This document shows, one piece after another, positions 38,601 to 48,087 of a DNA stretch of 64,000 nt; the stretch's first letter is position 1; every line of letters begins with the position of its first letter. Source of the stretch: Castor canadensis (taxonomy: Eukaryota; Chordata; Mammalia; Rodentia; Castoridae). The stretch is taken from assembly GCF_047511655.1 (NCBI RefSeq), contig NC_133391.1:111513384-111577383 (forward strand), in the 5' to 3' direction. The notes under the pieces are model-generated. The model was not told the origin of the DNA, ran no database searches, and saw only the letters and a list, made by a program, of their open reading frames with translations. The translations under genes were made by a program, and so were the position numbers.

Positions 38601-38635
38601 TTCTGTGTGGTAGTAACTCGTGCCCACCTGGTCAT
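32487..38635 (-). CDS. ZCCHC9: ZCCHC9, zinc finger CCHC-type containing 9, complete coding sequence
   Basis: The coding exons on the minus strand are 38635-38252, 35881-35731, 35489-35397, 33909-33841 and 32605-32487. They give 271 residues, the same as human as I recall, with matching phases and GT-AG junctions. Residues 1-128 form a Lys/Arg-rich N-terminus with low-complexity basic runs (KHKKNKKKKEY, RREGRRLKRQAAKK) that could serve as a nuclear signal. Four CX2CX4HX4C zinc knuckles follow: C130-C143, C157-C170, C186-C199 and C213-C226. The tail ends KTKIPKVVNF. Such knuckles bind single-stranded nucleic acid. The human protein is reported as nuclear and as damping MAPK/NF-kB reporter activity. 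The start ATG has A at -3. There are no frame breaks. Confidence 0.98.
33841..33909 (-). CDS. ZCCHC9: ZCCHC9 exon, zinc knuckle 4
   Basis: A 69-nt exon, acceptor cttactag, donor gtgagt. It encodes GSCKLCGSVEHLKKDCPEGQ followed by NS. Confidence 0.97.
34550..34690 (+). repeat. MIR SINE
   Basis: tccattttataggtgacaaa, agtttagtaacttggccaaa, cccacagctggttagtggtg and gggctgggaccataaccc follow the MIR core to tail. It is in a ZCCHC9 intron. Confidence 0.75.
35397..35489 (-). CDS. ZCCHC9: ZCCHC9 exon, zinc knuckle 3
   Basis: Acceptor ttcttacag, donor gtgagt. It encodes EFPFAKCFVCGEMGHLSRSC and then PDNPKGLYAD. Confidence 0.97.
35731..35881 (-). CDS. ZCCHC9: ZCCHC9 exon, zinc knuckles 1 and 2
   Basis: Acceptor tttcccag, donor gtgtgt. 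It encodes VCFHCRKPGHGIADCPAALE and then ICYRCGSTEHEITKC; both knuckles have all Cys and His ligands. Confidence 0.97.
36701..36828 (-). mobile_element. B1-like SINE, minus strand
   Basis: A T-rich tail is followed by ttactcaggctggccttgaa, ctcccatctcagcctcctga and acagctgggattacagatgt. It is in the large ZCCHC9 intron. Confidence 0.85.
37770..37974 (-). mobile_element. Two B1-like units in tandem, minus strand
   Basis: Unit one has ttttagctgggattacatgc and acaccatgcctggctctttt. Unit two has tgcctgggctggccttgaac and ctagctagtattacaggtgt. Together they form an Alu-like dimer in reverse. Confidence 0.75.
37975..38110 (+). repeat. Possible MIR fragment
   Basis: ggtttgaagtcagacagact, gagtttgaatttcacctctg and cacttcagtatttctgc resemble a MIR copy. 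The identification is moderate. Confidence 0.5.
38252..38635 (-). CDS. ZCCHC9: ZCCHC9 first coding exon (residues 1-128)
   Basis: It starts MTRWARVTTTQNKRPLPATS and ends KRQAAKKNAM, with donor gtgaga just below 38252. The exon extends 5' of the ATG to an acceptor at about 38652 or 38661 (two AG candidates). That leader contains the upstream ORF listed separately. Confidence 0.97.
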
Positions 38636-38643
38636 GGTTTCAT
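38632..38643 (-). promoter_or_regulatory. Upstream ORF overlapping the ZCCHC9 start codon
   Basis: On the minus strand the leader reads gATGaaaccATGAcc. The first ATG (38643-38641) opens three sense codons, and its TGA (38634-38632) shares two bases with the main ATG at 38635. It lies in the first coding exon whichever acceptor is used. Confidence 0.75.
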
Positions 38644-39469
38644 CAGAAGGACCTAACCAATCTTTAAGATGAACGTGGGTGGTCAGTCATCAATTAAAAG
38701 AAAAAGTAAAGATACACAGTATATCACTACTATCAAATATGCTCACACTACACTTTTAATTATTAACACTTACTTCACTTAGGCATCAATGTATGTATTT
38801 AATTCTATGACAGGTTGCATAGATAGCCTCTAGTATAAATCTGGTACTTAACCAGAGAAGCCACTATACCAATGGTGGTGGGGAGGCTTAAAAATTATTA
38901 AAAAATTATTTTGCTTAAAACCGCAAAATAATTTGGTCAGAATTCAAATTATTTCATAAACTAAACAATACATAGTAAACTGAATGCAGTTAAGCCTTCC
39001 AAATGCTGTAGTTTCTACGCCGTTTCTTTTCCTATTTTCTCAGTCTTGTCTGTCACTTCAACAAAATATGCAAAGCAGGTTACTAAGAACACAGAAATCT
39101 TGTCCTTTAAGGTGAAGTTTGTCTTTACAGTTCTACAGTGTTTTCTGACAGATTTGTAAATAAAATTGGTACATAAAAGTGTTTACAGTCACGTGATGAT
39201 GCCAGGTCTTCCTCTCTTACTAATGAGGGTGGCTGCTATCTGTAGCTCAGTGGCATTAAATCATTCTCAATGATTCCATTTAAATGATTCGAATCACAAG
39301 ATAAATTTTATATCCGAAGTATATCTTCTTTTTATACCCATAATACACACTCTAATATTCAGAAGTACATGTTTCATTTCATTCATGCATACACATTTTA
39401 AAGGAGTAACTTATTCTACAACGAATCATTTGGCTCCCACGTAATGCTGTGGTTACTTCCCATGCTACC

Positions 39470-40110
39470 TGGCGAGCTGCGGACGTTTTTTCCTCCGCAG
39501 TCAATGAGCCCGAAAGGCCTAATCACGGCATCCGGGCCCCGGCCGCGCCCCCGCGGTCAGAACGGCCTTCGACGCGGGCGTGGGACGCTCATCGCCTGAG
39601 GACCAGCGACTGTCACAGACAGCCCAGTACTGTTTAAGAGGGGGTAATCTCCGCCCCTGACTCAGGGTTAGTGGGAGGCTCAAGTGACATGGAACAGCGG
39701 GCTTGCCGGGTCCGCCGGCACCGCGGGCTGCAGCGAGGCCAAGGCCGGGCGCAGTGCCTAAGAGCCCAAGCCATCCCCGCGCGGGCGCTCGGCCCACCTG
39801 CCGCTGGTGCTCTCGAGGACCCACCAGCCAGTCTCTGCCCTCCCGCGCTTGCCACACACATCCGAAAGAACCAGGAGGGCCCTAGACATCAAGGGACCCG
39901 GAGACCCCATGCCATGGCGTCCCCCTGCGGCGTCTTACCGCGCCTGAATCCTCCAGAGCAGCCGAGTTAGTGAGCCAGAGAGGCTCGGTCCTCCACCGCA
40001 GCCAGGGCCTCGAGACCGGAAGCACATCTGCCCGAGAGCGCGTCACTTCCGGCGGGCCCGGCCCAGGGCTGGCGAGGCGCCACCGTGGCTTTAGATTTCT
40101 CTACAGGGCG
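39470..40110. promoter_or_regulatory. ZCCHC9: CpG-island promoter of ZCCHC9, possibly bidirectional
   Basis: CpG dinucleotides and GC content rise sharply here against AT-rich surroundings. Two ETS motifs, ACCGGAAG at 40015-40022 and ACTTCCGG at 40045-40052, flank the likely start. A CRE half site CGTCA at 40041-40045 touches the second. There is no TATA box. This is a housekeeping-style promoter. Confidence 0.85.
39939..40040 (-). other. ZCCHC9: Probable ZCCHC9 non-coding exon 1
   Basis: On the minus strand a strong donor (ggcgcg then gtaaga) ends this segment at 39939. The 5' end is put near the ETS motifs by inference. The following intron of about 1.3 kb leads to the exon with the start codon. 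Confidence 0.65.
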
Positions 40111-40554
40111 GGTTCTGTAGCCGCATGTTTGTTTGTGGATCGTGTTGTGTTTAAAGGGCGCTATGCTGGAAGCCGAAGGCAGAGAGATGAAGAGGGCTCA
40201 GTCTGGGAATTTGCATTTAGTGGGAGAGACAGTCGGGAGGATTAGTGGGGTAGGAGATACCTGAAGGGCTTCCTTGGGATGACCTTTGAACTGGATTTTG
40301 AAAAGCAGAATAAAAATCTAGTAAAATTGGCGGTAGGTGGGAGTTGAGGACTTTCCAAGCAAAGACAAGGTAAAGGTACACTGGGAGTAGATCACTGCGA
40401 TAAAACTATGAAAACGACATTTGTGGGTTTTGTCTGGTCTTGTGTGGGGAGCCCCTCCCCCACCCGCCCCAAAGTTGTTCCTAGTGAGAAAATAGCATTT
40501 TCACATCCACTGGGTTCCCCATGATTATGCACCAGTCATTTTGCCTCCTAAATA

Positions 40555-41195
40555 GTTGTCCACTTCTTTCCCTCTGTGTCTCCTTTCTTTGCTTTTTTTT
40601 CAATCTCTACTGCCACTTCTGTTGTCCCAGCTTTCGTGTCTCACCTGCATTATTACTGTCAGTCCGGACAGTTCTTGCCTTATTCAAATTTTTTTAACAC
40701 GTGAACATTTATTATATATGTATTAGAGTGCCAAACAGATTGTTGCCTTCCTGCTTTAAACTCTTCCATCAGCTCTCATTGTTCTGAGGAAGATGGTCAA
40801 ACTCTTTAGCATAGTATTAAGTCCCTGCCCACTTCAGTAGCCTCACCTTGCACAATCTCCCCCTCTTTTTGAGCTCTATTAATAGAGGCCTTCCCTTTGT
40901 TTCTCAAATGCCACCTGTATTTTGCTGTCTCCAGGCCTTACACATGCTATTCTCTCTGTATGATACTCCTTTGCTTCCAATTAATTTCTTATCTTTCAAG
41001 GCTCTTAGGTTGTTATTCTCATGTAAGCTCTCAAAGCCCCTCCCATACTTGATCAGTTCCCTGTTGTACACTCATGGCAGTCTGTACTTCCTGATGACAA
41101 CTTTTCAAATTTGTAATCGCATAATGAATTGTGTAATAAGTTGCTTATCGCAACCCCATTGCCTCGTACATAGTTGGTTTCAGATTTTAAACACC
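40555..41195 (+). repeat. L2 LINE fragment
   Basis: ttcctgctttaaactcttcc, gttctgaggaagatggtcaa, cttagcatagtattaag-like, tttctcaaatgccacctgta, ttacacatgctattctctct and ccattgcctcgtacatagtt match L2 wording in sense orientation. Confidence 0.6.
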
Positions 41196-41266
41196 AACCT
41201 AGTGACATTTCAACTTTGTGAGGTTTTATTTTTTTTTAGATACCTGGTGTTTGACCGTGATGTATA

Positions 41267-41280
41267 CCACTAGAGGGCGC
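41267..41280 (+). promoter_or_regulatory. CTCF-consensus motif
   Basis: ccactagagggcgc agrees at every position with the CTCF core consensus CCASYAGRKGGCRS. It lies about 1.2 kb from the ZCCHC9 promoter, between it and CKMT2. Confidence 0.65.
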
Positions 41281-41423
41281 ATGCAACTTGTAGTATTATG
41301 CTGAATTTTAGAGTGTGGGAGCATTTCAATTTGTTTTTGTAGAGATATATCAAATAAGATTGGTAGTTAAGTAAGTAGATCATACAGTAAATCCTTTGAG
41401 ATTTCAGAAGCAAATGTTACTAT

Positions 41424-41650
41424 TCTAATAATAGCCAACGTTTACTGAGCATCTTACAGGTGCCTGGCACTGTGCTTAATGTTTTACATCCATTACCCAA
41501 TTAATCCAATATTCTGTGAGATAGGTACTACTGTTTTCTCCATTTTACAACGAGAAAACAAGCTCAGGGAGCTGAAGTAATTAGTCAAGCTAGTAAGAGA
41601 GAGTGCCAAAATTTGAACGAAGATCTGAGTCCACTGCTGTGAGCTCATCC
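41424..41650 (+). repeat. MIR SINE, well preserved
   Basis: gtttactgagcatcttacag, gtgcctggcactgtgcttaa, tgttttacatccattaccca, ctccattttacaacgagaaa and agctcagggagctgaagtaa give an almost full MIR. Confidence 0.85.
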
Positions 41651-42081
41651 ACTTGAACTCACTTTAAGATATACTAAGTTATCTTTGCCCATGTGAGATT
41701 TTTGGGAGGGTGTATTTACTTTTAACAGTTCAAGAGATTATCTTTTTACTTATTGAGATGCTATAAATATTTTCATAACAAAACACAAGCAAAGCAAACG
41801 TTAAATGAGGAGGCAGGGGTTTGATTTTGAAGAGTTAGTAATTCAAAAAATGTAAAAATTAAAAAGTATATCACATATACCAAAAAGGATATAAAACATG
41901 AAGTAATTGTAAAACTCATATTCATATAAACATTACCCAGTTTAAGGAACTGGTGAATATTATTTTTAATTATATTAATTTTTTGCATGTGCAATACATG
42001 TTTATGTTTCAAACAAAAAAGTTACTGTGAGAATATAAACTTTCTGCAAACCATCTTTCATTGTGATTCTATAAATTCTAG

Positions 42082-42165
42082 GCAAAATGTAAAAAACAAC
42101 TACCTGCAGATTCAGAAGAAAAAATAAAAACAGAAGATTGTGCAAGGGAATCAGAATTTGGAGAA
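42082..42165 (+). other. Candidate internal exon, unrecognised
   Basis: An 84-nt open phase 0-0 segment sits between an acceptor-like aaattctag and a perfect donor gtaagt. It would encode AKCKKQLPADSEEKIKTEDC followed by ARESEFGE. No family is recognised. AT-rich open frames of this size are common by chance. Confidence 0.25.
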
Positions 42166-42551
42166 GTAAGTAGCACATAGCTGAGTGTCCTTTTGCCTGG
42201 AGAAGGGATTTTTCTCTGAAAGTGGGACATTGTGATTCATAAGGTGGTAGAGCCTGAATAGCTAAAACTGTAATAGAAAACCCCTTACCAGCCTTTGGTC
42301 TGAAAGGATGTGGAAAAAGAGCATTCATCAGCAATCCCTGGGAAGAAGGAGGAATTATAGAGGGAAGAGAACCACAAATAGGAACCTTCCTCTACTTCTG
42401 TGTATGAATACTACACAAGTCTCTGGCTGGTTCCAGAGCACACATGCACACGACAAACTCAGAGTCTTAAAGTAATGAACTAAGTCTGGAATCACCACTC
42501 ACAAAAAGTTGGACAAAACCTAAAACACAAATATAAACAAGTTACTTGCTT

Positions 42552-42840
42552 TATTTTTCCCCTTCAGGAAAAAAATAGAACTCAGAGTATATACAAAATA
42601 ACATCCATGATTTCCAGGATAAAATCCAAACTGATGTGTTATACAAAGAACTAGAAAAATGTGAAACACTGTCAGAAAAAAAAAATAGATGGCAATTTAA
42701 GATGACCTAGATGTTGGAATTATCTGACAAGGTCTTTATAAAGAATCTATTATGACTGTGTTCAAGAAAATAAATGAATAATATAAACTAATTAAAAAAT
42801 ATGAAGAAGTTGTAAATGAATTAAAAAATGAGAAATCTCA
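42552..42840 (+). repeat. Possible old L1/HAL1 ORF1-region fragment
   Basis: gatttccaggataaaatcca, agaactagaaaaatgtgaaa, atgttggaattatctgacaa and ttcaagaaaataaatgaata resemble ancient L1/HAL1 ORF1 sequence. The family assignment is tentative. Confidence 0.45.
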
Positions 42841-42861
42841 GTATATAAATAGAAAATATAC

Positions 42862-43077
42862 GTTTGGGTGCCGTGGCTCATTCCTATCATTCTAGCTAGG
42901 AGGCATAAATAGGAAAACTGCAGTCCAGGTTGGATTGGGTAAAAACATGAGGGGGAAGAAAAACCTATCTGAAAAATAACTAAGCAAAAAGTGCTGGGGG
43001 TATGGCTCAAGTGCTAGAGGCCTGCCTAGTAGACCAAGGCCCTAAGTTCAAACTCTAGTAGTGCCCAAAAAAAAAAA
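42862..43077 (+). mobile_element. Composite SINE (B1-like plus tRNA-type)
   Basis: gggtgccgtggctcattcct and gactgcagtccaggttgg-like sequence (B1) lead to gtgctgggggtatggctcaa and ccctaagttcaaactctagt (tRNA-type), with an A-tail. Confidence 0.75.
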
Positions 43078-44199
43078 GAAATACGGGAGGAGAGAAGAAG
43101 GGGAGAGAGAGAAAAAGAAAGAAAAGTGGAATATTTCTCTTAACTCTGCTAGAAATTTACTCTCCCACTGCAAGTAAGAGCTTCTGGAGCTCTCTTTGTG
43201 CCCAAATGCCCACTTCTAGGTCTGGGCAGTTGTTGAATTCAGGATAGGGAATACCAGAGGAAGTTAATACTGTTAACTTACCACTGGTTCAATGGTACTT
43301 GAAATTCTGTACTCTTCCCCAGCTTCCTTGTTACTATTTATTTTTCATTCCTGAAGTAGCTGATTTCTGTATTATATTTCATAGTTGTATTCGGTGGAAG
43401 GGTTGGTGGAGTGTGGTTATGCTATCTATATGAAATTGTATACATCAGTATTAGAATTTTAAATCCCCATTCCTGCCCAAATCCTCTCTGGGTGACAGGT
43501 GCTTAGCTCATTTGGAAAGTGACCAAGGAGGTGCTTCAGGACTAGGAGTATCCAAAGCCCAGCATGTGTAGGCCAATCTTCTAGCTGAGTCTTACATGGG
43601 AGTGAGCAGCTTCAAGGCAGCCACGTTAGCTTGAAAGTACATTGGAATGGAGGATAGTGAATTTGGACAGGAAGGCTGGAACCAGATTTTGTCAAAGTGT
43701 TTGAATTTTATCTCTTAGAGCTTACAAAATGAAGAGCTATAGATCTTTTTAGGTCCTATAGTACAACCTTTAAAATTGACCTAGAGAAGAAGGTTGTATA
43801 TGAAAAGTGTACCTAATTCAGTGCTCCACACCTTCTGGATACTTACTGAATTTCATTAGAACACACAGAAAAGTAGAGCCAAAGAGAGGAGGAAATGAAT
43901 GAATGGCTCTGTTGTTTGAAGTAAAAGTGAGATCAAGACTCACTTACAAGTGACATTGTAATCACTTATGTCTTAAAATTTTGTTAATGATTTTTTTGGC
44001 TGCTTTAGGACCCTTACAATAAAGCATATGGTTACTATAATTAGGAATTAATTTTTCTTGTTTATCATTTGGTAAATGCTCTTCAGTGTTACATTTAGAA
44101 TCATTTTTAACGTGTTTTTAATCCATGAGGTTTTGAAACAGCACATGAGAATTTTCGGTTATATACAGATTCATAGAAACATAAGCCTTTTAAAATCCT

Positions 44200-44300
44200 A
44201 ACCCCTTGTTTTGCAGATCAATAAACAAATGTCTCAGAGAAACTCAAGGACTGCCATAAGACGCAATGCCAGTGACAGATTTGTACCTGACATTCACTCT
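44200..44300 (+). repeat. MIR fragment
   Basis: ttgttttgcagatcaataaa, tgtctcagagaaactcaagg and actgccataagac match the MIR core end. Confidence 0.55.
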
Positions 44301-45020
44301 ATGGTCCTTATTTTCATTTGCATTGTTGGTTTCCTCACTCAGTAACAAATGTTACATGTATTACTGGTTGATGTTAGAAGCAAAAGAAAATAGTATCTAA
44401 AGTGTCTAGCAGGAGAAACCCATTAGTGGAAGTTGCTTGAGGTTGCCAAGCAGTAACAGATGTGGATAATAGAAATTGTGTTCCTCCTAAAAAAGCTTGG
44501 ATCTTTTTTCATATTCTTTGCTTAATTGCAACAAAGAATAGGATTAGGGTACTAATCATAAAATGGTGAAGCCTTCCAACTCTCATCTCACCCTTTTTTG
44601 GTGTGTCTCTCAAATTCAAGTTCCTAATCATGTTTTTTATAAGTTGGGGAGGGGGGTCAGGTGCTTCAAATGAATACTTAAGCATGAATTACAAGTAAGA
44701 CAAGATTTGCAAGCTTTCTTCTGTTCTCTGGAATAAGTACTTCCTCTTCCTCTTATGTCTGAGAAAATAATACCTGATATGGGCCATGGTGGGAGGTCCT
44801 ATAGTTACAAATGGAATTCTATAAAAGACAATAAGTGAAGAAAAAACACTTTTTGATTACAACTACTTGCCATGACCTTGTTAGGTGCTAAATGTAAAAA
44901 AAAGACAAAATCCTTGCCTTTAAGCAGCCAGCAGCCTGGGAGAGTAAGACATGCAGACTTACAAACCATGAATAAGGTGATGTGTTATATAATAAACAGT
45001 GAAGGAATAACAGTAGTAGT

Positions 45021-45251
45021 TCCTTCCTATTATTGCTTATACTCTCTCTACAACAAAATTAGAGATAAGGGCAAAATAGTTTCTGCTGGGTATTGAGGGG
45101 GGGAGCGGGAGGGGGCGGAGTGGGTGGTAAGGGAGGGGGTGGGGGCAGGGGGGAGAAATGAACCAAGCCTTGTATGCACATATGAATAATAAAAGAAAAA
45201 TGAAAAAAAATAAAATAAAAAAAATAAAATTTAAAAAAAAAAAAAAAAAAA
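45021..45251 (+). mobile_element. Young 5'-truncated L1 insertion
   Basis: This is an L1 3' end from ttccttcctattattgctta through the G-rich tract to an A-rich tail. It is flanked by a perfect 20-bp direct repeat (45001-45020 and 45252-45271, starting gaaggaataac). Confidence 0.92.
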
Positions 45252-46729
45252 GAAGGAATAACAGTAGTAGTATAGATTACAACATTAATTCTCTTTGGGA
45301 GGTTTTGGAAAAAACTTCACAGTACAACGTGTTGCAGAGCAGTGGAGAAAGGGATTAGGATGGTGATGAGGAGGAGCCAGTCAAAAATTAGTACACAAGG
45401 AAACCATCTTCCCCAACAAGCTGAAATGCTTTTGTAAATGAGACATGCACACACACAAGTGGTTATACTAGTGCTTTATAAAGGGTCAAAGTGAATATAA
45501 AGTAGTCAAAAAATTTAGCAACGATGTAGTAACTACTGTAAAATATAGTCTACCTACAAGTTTCTGACTAAAAAAAATAATTTTTAGTTTAGGATGAAGT
45601 ACCTTATGAGGACCATACAGTAGAGGGAAACTATGGAAAAAAATAAATGATCATGGGAAATGAGGTTTCACAAATACTTTTAAGAAACATTTATGGACCA
45701 GGAAAATGTACAAAGTATATATTTGAATATACTCTGAAAGATGGGAGAGGATGATGTGAGCTGTGTGAAGAACTGAATGCAATCCCCACCCCAGAGGAAT
45801 CTGTAATTCTAATGGAGAAGGCACACGGATATGCTAATAATTTCCATGGAGTAAGTGAGGAAGGGTAGATGTAGAATTGTGCCCAAGTGTGCTCAGGACA
45901 GCCCAAGATAGAGGTCATCAAGTTTTCAGATAGGAACGTCAGTTCCATTGGGTGTAGATTGCTTTTAGATCTCTACACAGTGTGTCTTGAAAAAGGACAG
46001 CAAACCAGATAAACCTGATCCAAAGACACAGTATTCAATCTATGAGCATTGCTGTGTTTCCTATTTGGGGTATTTGCTTTTAAATCTGAAGTTTAGGATG
46101 GTGGTGATGGTTATGAGTGTAGATATACTTAGTATTACTGAACTGTAGTGTAAAATGGCAATTTTTCTTATGTATATTTTGTCATTTTTAAAAATTGAAA
46201 AACTGATATCTAACCACTTTCAAGTGTTTTTTTAATCTTGATTCTCATGAAGCTCATTTTTACATCTTTTATTTACAATTTAAGACGCTGTCTTTAATGA
46301 ACCAAGTTTTATCCATGTATAATTTCCCTTTCTTATCACAAAATCCACTGTCAATATGACTTTAGGAAGTACTCTCATGGAACAAAGCATTTTTAATACT
46401 CATTGTGGCCACTGTTTATAAGACATTATATGCTTTAGAACTTCATAGGTTTTTATGAATGGCAATATTTATTATACTAATATCCATGGACATTTGCACT
46501 TGGGGAAAAACTAAGATATGAAGGGCTTCCGTAACATTAAATTTGTCAAAACTGGATCCTGGAGTTTAAAATGTCAAATCCCTTTCCTGAGTTCAACGCT
46601 ATGGCCATGTCACCTTTCTGAGCTTGTGTACTACTTCATTTTGTTACTTGCCAAGCAGTTAAGTACACTGATAACTGACAGATACTCATTTTTCCTTCCC
46701 AAGCCCATGTACTTCTGAATCTTTTGCAG

Positions 46730-46807
46730 GTATTTGGACCCTCACCTGTCAGTTGTGATGAATATTTTCCTAGAAAAGATAAAAAAACAAAAGCCTTGTT
46801 GACTTAG
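46730..46807 (+). other. Candidate terminal coding exon, unrecognised
   Basis: The acceptor aatcttttgcag at 46729 opens a phase-0 frame, VFGPSPVSCDEYFPRKDKKT then KALLT, ending in TAG. The sequence runs to AATAAA at 47021-47026. The phase is compatible with the candidate exon at 42082-42165. There is no similarity to a known family that I can recall. Confidence 0.25.
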
Positions 46808-47971
46808 GAACAGCTTAACAAGGAGCAAACAGCGTCTCAGCAGTATAATGAGAAAATTTGGATCATAGAAAGAATTATTGTTTGGCTTATGTTTTCTTTA
46901 AATGCAGGTTGACAAAAACAAATTGCTCTTTCTGCTTTAATTAAACTAACCCAATATGCTATTAATGTGAATATTGAAGAAATGTGCCAGGGAATGTGTT
47001 TGGATATAATGTGTTGCTTAAATAAAATCTTGAATAATTAAAACTTTTTACCTGTCTACATGAGAGTGATGTGATTGCACTGCAAACCAAATTGTTGCCA
47101 AATGAATAAAATGTATAAAAGACTTTAATATCAATCCTCTTTTATTCATTAAAGTCTTCTTGTGGCTCATTAATTTTAATGGTATATAATCTAACTGATT
47201 GAAGTGCACCTGAATGCAGTTAGTGCCTCATCAGTACTGATGAGTTCCAAGTAATTCAGGCTATCTCTGCAGAGTGCTCACAAATTACATGTCTCTCTTT
47301 TTGTCTGCACCATGCATGTCTGTCCATGTCTGCAGCAGCATAGCTTTTATATTCCAGGCGCACAGTACCTTCTTTTTGGCCTCATCTACTTTACTTGCTT
47401 TTTCACAGCTGCTTTTATGGTAACAACTGAGATTTGTACAAAGATTTTGTGGAGATGCCAAGATTTGACATTTCTTCCCAAATCATCATCTTGAATGTAG
47501 GCATAGCCTATATGCATTAAATGCATTTTTAATTTTTAAAAAGTAAATGAGTATCAGTTCACTGCATTTCCACTGCAATTCTGTTTCATGAAAATAAGTT
47601 TTTTGAAAACTGTCTTCTTATATCTTACTTCTACAGTTCCATAATTACATCTTTCAAACTAATTTACTCTATCAAATACAGGTTATGTTTTCAAAATGTA
47701 TACAAAATCAACTATGGAGCATTTCTTTAATGTTTGACCTCTGCTGTGGGTATTTCCACAAGATTCTGATGAGTGACTCATTGAACATCTGGGCCTGAAG
47801 TAAGTCCCACATTCTACTCCCACCCCACCACAGGAAAAGCAAGAGGATTTGAATGTTAGTTGCAACTGGTTAAAGCTTCCTTCATGATGCTGAAGGCATA
47901 TTTAGCAGGAGTTAGCTCTTAAGTTGTCTTTTTTAGCTTCCATTATAACCATTTTCCTTTTTGTTACATAG

Positions 47972-48087
47972 ATTTTTTTTTTTAACAGATTGGGTCTTTT
48001 CTTTGTTCTGGCAGCACTGGGTTTGAACTCAGGACCTCATGCTTGCTATGTAGGTGCTCTTACTGCTTGAGCCACTCAGCCAACACT
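47972..48087 (-). mobile_element. tRNA-derived SINE, minus strand
   Basis: T-run, then gcactgggtttgaactcagg, acctcatgcttgctatgtag and ctgcttgagccactcagcc. Confidence 0.85.

Noticed and set aside
39449-40245. Several overlapping open frames in the CpG island
   Set aside because: High GC lowers stop frequency, no frame continues across a splice site, and the region is promoter and non-coding exon 1.
40848-41273. 141-codon plus-strand open frame
   Set aside because: Most of it is L2 LINE sequence, with no recognisable protein.
44211-44280. Acceptor-like ttttgcag followed by open sequence
   Set aside because: The stretch is a MIR core, whose ttttgcag naturally imitates an acceptor.
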